From: Papilionanthe hookeriana x Papilionanthe teres
Taxonomy: Eukaryota > Streptophyta > Magnoliopsida > Asparagales > Orchidaceae
Reading direction: 5' to 3'
Assembly: GCA_022702705.1 (NCBI GenBank)
Contig: CM040434.1
Span: forward strand, 21,185,771-21,249,770
DNA: 64,000 bases
Of this stretch, positions 57,388-64,000 are shown piece by piece. How positions within the stretch are numbered: position 1 is the stretch's first letter; each line of letters begins with the position of its first letter. A program made the translations under genes and the position numbers. The notes beneath the pieces were generated by a model. That model saw only the letters and a program-made list of their open reading frames with translations, was not told the origin of the DNA and ran no database searches.

Positions 57388-58214
57388 AAGGCCTCGAGCT
57401 ACATACAGACGTGTTCTCAGAATACGAACAACAACAAATTGTGGACTGCAACCGGGATTTAAAAAAGATGGGCCGAGCAGGCCGCCTAAGAAAAAACACT
57501 TACTCGGAACCCCGGAGATGGATGCCAGGGAAAGGGAGAATTACAATACAATGTGGATGCTGCTACAACTTCGCAGAAGACAGGAAGGGAAACCCACCGG
57601 GGATACTCCGTCATGGCCAGGTGGATCCAATGCCATTAGTCATTAAAAGGATGGTAAAAAGAATGATAACATGGAGGGTACTGCCAGCAGATTGCATACC
57701 CAATAGTTGCATCATTAATATTTACAAGAAGGGTGACTGCATACCCCCGCACATAGATCACCACGACTTTGTCAGACCTTTTTGCACAGCTTCTTTTCTG
57801 AATGAGTGTAATATCATGTTCGGATCTGACCTCCGGATAGCAGGCCCAGGTGAGTTCCGAGGGCTAGTAAAGATACCATTGCCGGTAGGTTCCGTCATGA
57901 TACTGAAGGGCAACGGAGCAGATGTCGCTAAACATTGCATACCGGGAGTACCAGTGAAGCGGATCTCAGTTACTTTCAGAAGGATGGACGACGAGGAAAA
58001 CACCTTACCACTTCCAGCCAGACCCGGAGCTAGAGAGCCTCCGACCTTACGAGCTGTGAGTTACATGGAAAATATCACACCTCCAACGTACATCCCTACG
58101 ACATCCTTACCAAGGATGGCTTGGAAGGTGATGTTATTAACCATGTACCTCACTATCCAGACATGGATTTTTGACAGATACCTTTTTGGATGGATCGACA
58201 AAGATCATACATAG
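57327..58214 (+). CDS. AlkB-type 2OG-Fe(II) dioxygenase domain, ALKBH9/10-like
   Basis: The frame is open from 57327 to TAG 58214 (295 codons); the first ATG in frame is at 57468, and the GTG at 57411 is not a plant start. Counting codons from 57411, conserved ALKBH9/10 blocks are the nucleotide-lid region (RWMPGKGRITIQCGCCYNFA, 36-55), GNPPGI (60-65), NIYKKGD (103-109), iron ligands H114 and D116 in PPHIDHHDF, ECNIMFGSDLRI (132-143), LPVGSVMILKGNGADVAKHC with the third ligand H175, and RISVTFR (184-190), the RxNxTxR-type 2-oxoglutarate motif with Ser for Asn. All catalytic residues are present. Plant ALKBH9/10 proteins remove N6-methyl from adenosine in RNA; activity here is inferred. Upstream codons (RRINILEGLELHTD) extend the match. 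The hydrophobic tail after codon 234 may be a frameshift product. Confidence 0.9.
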   Translation, partial: VQKKTFEYFERIRGRRINILEGLELHTDVFSEYEQQQIVDCNRDLKKMGRAGRLRKNTYSEPRRWMPGKGRITIQCGCCYNFAEDRKGNPPGILRHGQVDPMPLVIKRMVKRMITWRVLPADCIPNSCIINIYKKGDCIPPHIDHHDFVRPFCTASFLNECNIMFGSDLRIAGPGEFRGLVKIPLPVGSVMILKGNGADVAKHCIPGVPVKRISVTFRRMDDEENTLPLPARPGAREPPTLRAVSYMENITPPTYIPTTSLPRMAWKVMLLTMYLTIQTWIFDRYLFGWIDKDHT

Positions 58215-58895
58215 TCCGTTTTGAGTCTATATGGATTGTATGAGATGTATTCCAGATCGAGTTGTATGATGTATTTTCAACATGATCGGAATGAAAGTGA
58301 TGATGTCACATTTTTTGGCCTTCACCTCTTTTGTGCAAATTGACTGGGAAACGCCATTAAAGTTAAACGAACTTCGAACAAAGAACAGAAAAGAAAAAAA
58401 AAATAATAAAAAAAATAATAAAAAAATAAAATAAAAAAAAATAAAAATATAAATAATAAATGAGAATTATTTTTCCTTAAAAATCCAAACATAAAAATAA
58501 CTTCAAAATCCACGTGAACGCTAAATAAAATTAACATGAACATTAAGTACACAGCTAAAAAATTTTTGGAAAGTTAAAGGACAAACAGAATGAAAATGAA
58601 TCTCAAATCGGATCCCACTCTAAATTCATCTTTTCAAACATTTTCAAATCAACTCCAAATCGAAATTTATCTCAAGAAGCTTTGAAATTCTCTGTCGGGA
58701 CAACTCTTCCTCACAAGAGACCCACACTTCAATTTCCGAACCTTAAACCTTTTTTCGTCACATCGAAATCATTTCGACTTTTGTGGCCTACCTTTCTTCC
58801 TGTATGGAGATCGACTAGGTCTATTGACACGGAGCCACGAGCTTTGTCTGATTTGGTTCTGATGACATGGGACTGGGTCCCTCTTCACACAAATA
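58215..58895 (+). other. 3' UTR of element E, A-rich segment
   Basis: Non-coding. An almost pure A/T segment with long A runs lies at 58389-58460, about 170 bases after the AlkB stop. It could be simple low complexity or the relic of a poly(A) tail. The open frame at 58682-59008 runs into the minisatellite and is unsupported. Confidence 0.5.
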
Positions 58896-59858
58896 AACTT
58901 CCGAGATTTGGAATCCATTTCCAATTCTCATTAAACTTTCGAGATTGGAACCTCGTTCCAATTCTCTTTAAACTTCCGAGATTGGAATCAGTTTCCAACT
59001 CTCTTTAAACCTTCGAGATTGGAACCAGTTTCCATTTCTCTTTAAACTTTCGAGATTGGAACCTCGTTCCAATTCTCATTAAACTTTCGAGATTGGAACC
59101 TCGTTCCAATTGTCATTAAACTTCTGAGATTGGAATCCATTTCCAATTGTCATTAAACTTTCGAGATTGGAATCCATTTCCAATTCTCATTAAACTTCCG
59201 AGGTTGGAATCCATTTCCAATTCTCATTAAACTTCCTGCATTGGAACCTCGTTCCAATTCTCATTAAACTTCTGAGATTAGAATCCATTCCAATTCTCAT
59301 TAAACTTTCGAGATTGGAACCTCGTTCCAATTCTCTTTAAACTTCCGAGATTGGAATCCATTTCCAATTCTCATTAAACTTTCGAGATTGGAACCTCGTT
59401 CCAATTCTCTTTAAACTTCCGAGATTGGAATCAGTTTCCAACTCTCTTTAAACCTTCGAGATTGGAACCAGTTTCCATTTCTCTTTAAACTTTTGAGATT
59501 GGAACCTCGTTCCAATTCTCATTAAACTTCCGAGATTGGAACCTCGTTCCAATTCTCATTAAACTTCTGAGATTGGAATCCATTTCCAATTCTCATTAAA
59601 CTTCTGAGATTGGAATCCATTTCCAATTCTCATTAAACCTTTGAGATTAGAACCAGTTTCCATTTCTCTTTAAACCTTTGAGATTGGAACCAGTTTCCAT
59701 TTCTCTTTAAACCTTCGAGATTGGAACCGGCTTCCATTTCTCTTTAAACCTTCGAGGCCGGAACCGGATTCCAATTCTCTTTAAACTTTCGAGATTGGAA
59801 CTCCGTTTCAATTCTCATTAAACTTTCGAGATCGATACCTAAATTCGATTCTCATCCC
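58896..59858. repeat. 37-bp minisatellite of element E, about 26 units
   Basis: Units start AAACTTYCGAGATTGGAA and end TTCCAATTCTCATT, 37 bp each (one of 36, first of 38). I count 26. Each carries the dyad GGAA-N5-TTCC with varying centre (CCTCG, TCCAT, CCAGT, TCAGT). Units 1-5 recur as units 13-17, a higher-order duplication. Tandem repeats in the 3' UTR are known from Ogre-type elements. Confidence 0.93.
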
Positions 59859-60301
59859 CTTCAATCAACACTTAAACTCCGATTCTCATTCGCATGGTCG
59901 GTACCCCGATTCCAGTTTTCTCCACAATCCCGGGATTGGAACCTCGTTTCGAATCCAAACTTCAAATCCAATTTCCTCAAATTGATTTTAAACCAAACTT
60001 CTATCTAAATTGAAACTCAAAATCTAAACTTACACATCAAAACTTAAACTAAAACAAAACGAAAATCTAAATCGAAATTCCCCGCATCATGCGATTTGGG
60101 ACTCACCTCCTTTTCCTTTCCCCAGCGAGAGTTCAGGAATCTCTAGTCTCAGAGATATACTTGACACTCCTCAGCGGAAACTCTTCTACTTCGTCCTAAG
60201 TTTGTCACTTGGACATCTGTGTTGGTTTTGTTGATCTTTTCGGTTAACGCCAATACGCGCAGTGTGCTTGGTTAGCACACCACACCTATTGGGGGTCCAT
60301 T
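59859..60301 (+). other. Terminal 3' UTR and polypurine tract of element E
   Basis: Non-coding. It ends CCTATTGGGGGTCCATT directly before the 3' LTR. The short G run (60291-60295) is the likely polypurine tract, though not purine-pure. Confidence 0.55.
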
Positions 60302-63300
60302 TGTTGACCTCATTTTTGATGAGGTCTTCTCTTCTTCTCTTTAGTACTTAGGATCTAGCCTTAGGCTTTTCCTTTGACTATCCTAGAGGATTAGAATTGG
60401 GACCCACCACTTAGAAATCCAAACCACTTCTTAACTCCCTGTAAACTCCACAAACTTGATTGTAGACCCCTAATCACCTAGAGGGTTGAAATTAAATGTG
60501 GAAGTTTAAAGAATGAGTTCCTATAGGATTCTTTGGCCTTAGGATCGCCTGCAGGTGGCACTGGTCGCAGTGAAGGGCTGACTTACACACACACTACACC
60601 TATACACTACACTTTCACACACCTCCTAAAAACACACCCATACCTAACTTGACCTCCTAACTCATGCAGGTGGTTCACTTGGATGGTCTTTAACCCCAAG
60701 CCCTTGGCTAAGAGGGTTAGGAACAACATAGTGGATGCCTCAAATGAGTCCCTTCATGGCTCATGTGGACTTGATGTGGCTTCATGGCTCAACCAAAATG
60801 ATTTCTTTCCACTTACATTCACCCAAGCTTCAATTTTCCAAATTTTCAATTTTTGACCCCCGGGAACCTACACCCGCTTAGCCTACCCAAAACCCTTGAA
60901 ACCCCCAAAATTTGCAAAATCACCTAAATCACCCAAAATCCTCAAGATCAATCCCAAACATTGCCTCACCAATCAAATTGATCATCCATACCCAAAAATA
61001 CCAAAAATTCCAAAAATACCTCCCAATACCCTCCAAATACCCAAAATACCCCTCTTAGCCAAAAAATCCAAAAATTCCGAAAATTCCCAGAAAATTCCAA
61101 AAAATCCCAAATACTCCCAATTTCATTTTGTTCAACTACACCATGGGCCAATTTTGTCAATTTACCCCACTTTTATCAAAATTCCCAATTTGACCCATTT
61201 TAACCCAAAGTGAACCCAATGTCAAACCAAACCTACCCAATTGACCCAAATTCTGGTCCAATTCAATTCTAAACTTCAATTCAACATCCCCAACACCAAT
61301 CTAGACCAAATCCAATCCCAATTTGATTGACATTTGAATTCAATTTCACTTTGGACCTTAAAGCCCAATTTGGACCCATGACCCAAACTTAGCCCAAACT
61401 CACCCAATTCAATTCCAATTAACCCCAAATCTTTTCTAAACCTTCCTTAACATTCCCATAAACAAAACACTAACATGATTTGCCCAAAATTTAGACCCAA
61501 ACCCCACTCAAATTCAACCCAAAATCAAAAAGCCCAATTTTGACCTAAATCCAACCCTAACCCAAATGAGCCCAAATCCCAAAATCAAACCCCAACCAAA
61601 GCCAAAATCTCTTTGAAACATTCCCATGAACATTTCCCAACATTAATTTTACATCAATTTCAACTCTAGCCCAACATTGGCCCAAGTTAGCCCAATTTGA
61701 CCTATATTGGCCCATTCACCAAAGAAGTCCAAATCCAACCCAATTCAAGCCCAAACTACTTCAAATTGATTCCAAATCATTCATGAAACATTCGTAAATT
61801 AAATTCAACACTTATTGGATCCAATCCTTTGCAAAATTTTCATCCTAAAATTTGTTTTGAAATCTAAAAGCCCACTCTCTAAACCATCTTGAAAGCTTAT
61901 CCAAAGTGAAATCTAAAAGCCCAAAGCCCACATGACAATTCCTTCTCATCACCACTTTAATTGGAATCAATTTTTAAGTCCCAAATCAATCATCAAATCA
62001 ACCTAAATTAAGCACCATCTAAAATTTTCTCTAAATTGCCAAAATCCCCAAATTCCTTTTTCATATAAATGGATCCACTTTTCCTAAGCCAAGGGTAAGC
62101 CAAATGAAGCCACATGCAAGCCATAGACAAGCCACATGAAGCCATGGGGGGTTTGACTTGTCACCAAGCCATTAATGGCAAGTGGAGGGAGTCCTTTCCT
62201 AAGCCTTCCTTAAGCCATTTTAACCTCTTTAATGCAACACCATAACCCAAAATTAACTTAAACTATTTTGATGGAGACCACACCATTTTCTCTAGCTGAC
62301 CCAAATGGCTCTTTTCTCGCCCAAAACCGAGCCTTGGGTGGTGCACCTAGCCCAAAAGGATGGGTTGACCCAAATCAAGCCAAAATGGCCTCTCCCCCAT
62401 ACCATTTTAATCCAAGCACTTTACACTTGTCCAAGCCCAATTGACTTCACCATTGCCAAGCCCTGACCTCTCTGGTCAAGATGGTGACCCTTGCCTGCCG
62501 GCCAGCCACCTGGGCCGCCGGAAAACACCATGGCCGAGACCTTGGGAGGAGCCAAACATTGAAATTCCACCTTGTCGAGGTGCCCCATGCCCGATGGCCA
62601 CCATGGTCGTTCTTCCCTTGACCTAGCGAGCTGATCCCAAGCCTTAAACCCCCCGGGAGGCCCTCCACCCTCTCCTGATTCAAACACCACCTCCTCTCGG
62701 CCATGAGAGGTGCTGAACCGGACCATGCCGAAACTGCGCCAAAATTGCTCTAGATCATTCTCCATACTTAGAGCGGTTGATCCCCGAGTGCAATTTGCCC
62801 CGATCCCCACCAACGAGCCCGATTTCTCGACTGAAATCTCACCCAAAACCGGGACACTTTGCCACGGTGAGCCAATCCTCAAATTGACTGGTCCTACACC
62901 TTCACTGGACAAAGAGGAGAAGTTTCCCAGCTGAAAGCCCCATCTCCGGGCCACCCGGTTGCTCCGGACCTCCAAGCTTTGTGATCGGGCTTGGTCGAAA
63001 TCATACCTGAGCGATTCACCGAGACCGGGAGACTTCATGCTGGAGCTTGCGGGATCCAATCGAAGGTGACACGACCCTCGGATTGAAGCCACACTTCTCG
63101 CGAGCAAAGATATGAGCTAACTCTTTATCCTGAGCTTCTGGAGATTCTCCATTTCAAATGCTTTGATTTCAATGCATGATCACCGTATAGATGTGTTTGT
63201 CTCTTCAAGACGAATCCATAGAGCACAAGAACACGAAAATCCGCTGAGAAATGAGTGAGTTCTTAGGATTTTAGTGTGGACGGCTCTCGGGTGAGGACGC

Positions 63301-64000
63301 TTGGGGACGATGAACGGATGCCGTTCATTCCATACACGCGCGGACGGACGGCCAGGATCGCGCCGGATGAGGAGACGGAACGATAGAGCGGGCCCCTGGA
63401 GCGCTGAGTCGGATGGCGGCGTCGAATCAGAAAGCGCCACGCGGCGCTTCGAAGATGCTAAGGTTGACGCGGCGCCGACTCGGATAAGTAGAAAAATAGG
63501 GATTTTTCGATTTATTTAATTCCCTAAACTTCAAAAATTCATAACTTTGTGTAGAAAAATCAGAAAAATAAAATAAAAATACCCTCTTGCTCAGTGAAGA
63601 GAGGAGAATAATGTGGAAAAGAAATCATTTAATTTCATCAAGTATTTTATTTTTAATAATTTATTTACCCTCTGCATTGTTTTAATTCTCCATGCATATA
63701 GGAAATTCACCATGGCATGAGACCATAGGGCTTTTGAAGCCTCTAAATTTGGGAATATTCCCTGAATTTTTCAAAGTCAGAGGCCATACCTATGAGAAGT
63801 TATTGATTTTTCAAATTCATGTTGCTGTTTTGAGTATTTTAAATCCAATAATTAGCATATTGTGAAATAAATTCTAGGAAAATTTGGTGATGTTTCATAT
63901 GACCAGAGCACCCTAGGAAAAATAGGTTTTGAATTAATTCACTTGGAATAACCCTAATTGGCTTAAACACCCTAAATAGGTTCTTAATTAATTAGAGCTA
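60302..64000 (+). repeat. 3' LTR of element E (right part outside window)
   Basis: It starts TGTTGACC and is collinear with 40013-43711. It carries the terminal hairpin, the G-poor zone and the three GC-rich hairpins, but has GATTCAAA where the 5' LTR has TATTTAAA. A 228-codon minus-strand frame (63107-62421) is not conserved in the 5' LTR. Confidence 0.92.

Larger units (their letters stand above)
40013..64000 (+). mobile_element. Giant Tat/Ogre-type Ty3/gypsy element E
   Basis: The element starts TGTTGACC at 40013 and the second LTR starts with the same bases at 60302. The LTRs are offset by 20289 bases and stay collinear to the window end, so about 3.7 kb of 3' LTR lies outside and the full length would be about 27.7 kb. 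Hallmarks of Ogre are very long LTRs, an Arg-tRNA-type primer site, an extra ORF before gag, a second RNase H before integrase, and 3' UTR satellites. It also carries an AlkB-type dioxygenase domain. The candidate left target duplication is GGCTG (40008-40012). It inserted into Athila D. Confidence 0.93.

Noticed and set aside
57411..57413. GTG as start codon of the AlkB ORF
   Set aside because: Plant nuclear genes start at ATG, and conserved ALKBH residues continue upstream in frame, so this is not a real start.
59000..59700. Heat-shock-element reading of the 37-bp units
   Set aside because: GAA and TTC blocks are separated by five or more bases, not the two-base spacing of heat-shock elements.
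62421..63107. 228-codon minus-strand open frame in the 3' LTR of E
   Set aside because: The corresponding 5' LTR sequence (about 42130-42830) splits it into short frames by small indels, and the product has no recognisable domain. It reflects GC-rich composition rather than an antisense gene.

Overview
This window is transposon-dense plant chromosome, probably eudicot heterochromatin. The evidence is the content: Athila-type Ty3/gypsy elements with an Asp-tRNA-type primer site, a giant Tat/Ogre-type Ty3/gypsy element with an Arg-tRNA-type primer site and a second RNase H, a decayed Ty1/copia element, and a Tourist-like MITE. I find no convincing single-copy host gene, tRNA, rRNA or CRISPR array. 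Almost every open frame belongs to a retroelement, and nearly all are broken by stops or frameshifts.

Layout. 1-12115: Athila element A (+), lacking only the first ~400 bases of its 5' LTR; gag, protease, RT, RNase H, integrase, a small extra ORF, an env-position ORF, 3' UTR and 3' LTR. 12116-13236: reversed fragment of an Ogre-type LTR (F), into which A appears to have inserted. 13237-~16045: pol remnant of a second Athila element (B), apparently interrupted by F and split inside RT by a 282-bp MITE. ~16046-17080: GGTCAA-rich tandem repeats. 17111-24421: Athila element C (+), with a truncated 5' LTR and most of pol deleted. 24422-~29880: AT-rich DNA without recognisable features. ~30280-32790: decayed copia element G. 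~33040-35640: probable old Ogre-type LTR remnant. 36073-40012: 3' end of a reversed Athila element (D), cut by the insertion of E. 40013-64000 and beyond: giant Ogre-type element E, with a 5' LTR of about 7.4 kb, ORF1, gag, protease, RT, RNase H, a second RNase H, integrase, a third ORF, a 37-bp minisatellite and the first 3.7 kb of the 3' LTR.

The main discovery candidate is in E. After integrase and before the 3' UTR minisatellite, the third ORF contains an AlkB-family 2-oxoglutarate/Fe(II) dioxygenase domain closely resembling plant ALKBH9/ALKBH10 RNA N6-methyladenosine demethylases. The iron ligands (HxD...H) and the 2-oxoglutarate-binding arginine motif are intact. An LTR retrotransposon carrying its own RNA-demethylase-like domain suggests that it edits methylation marks on its own or host RNA. 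A retrocopy that landed in the element is the main alternative.

Other structure not explained by standard annotation: three independent Athila copies (A, C, D) share a second, internal polypurine tract about 0.9 kb before the 3' LTR and a conserved non-coding block about 0.4 kb before it; GC-rich palindromes recur in otherwise AT-rich Athila 3' regions and LTRs; the Ogre-type LTR starts with a hairpin showing a compensatory change between copies; and three perfect GC-rich hairpins cluster within the Ogre LTR.
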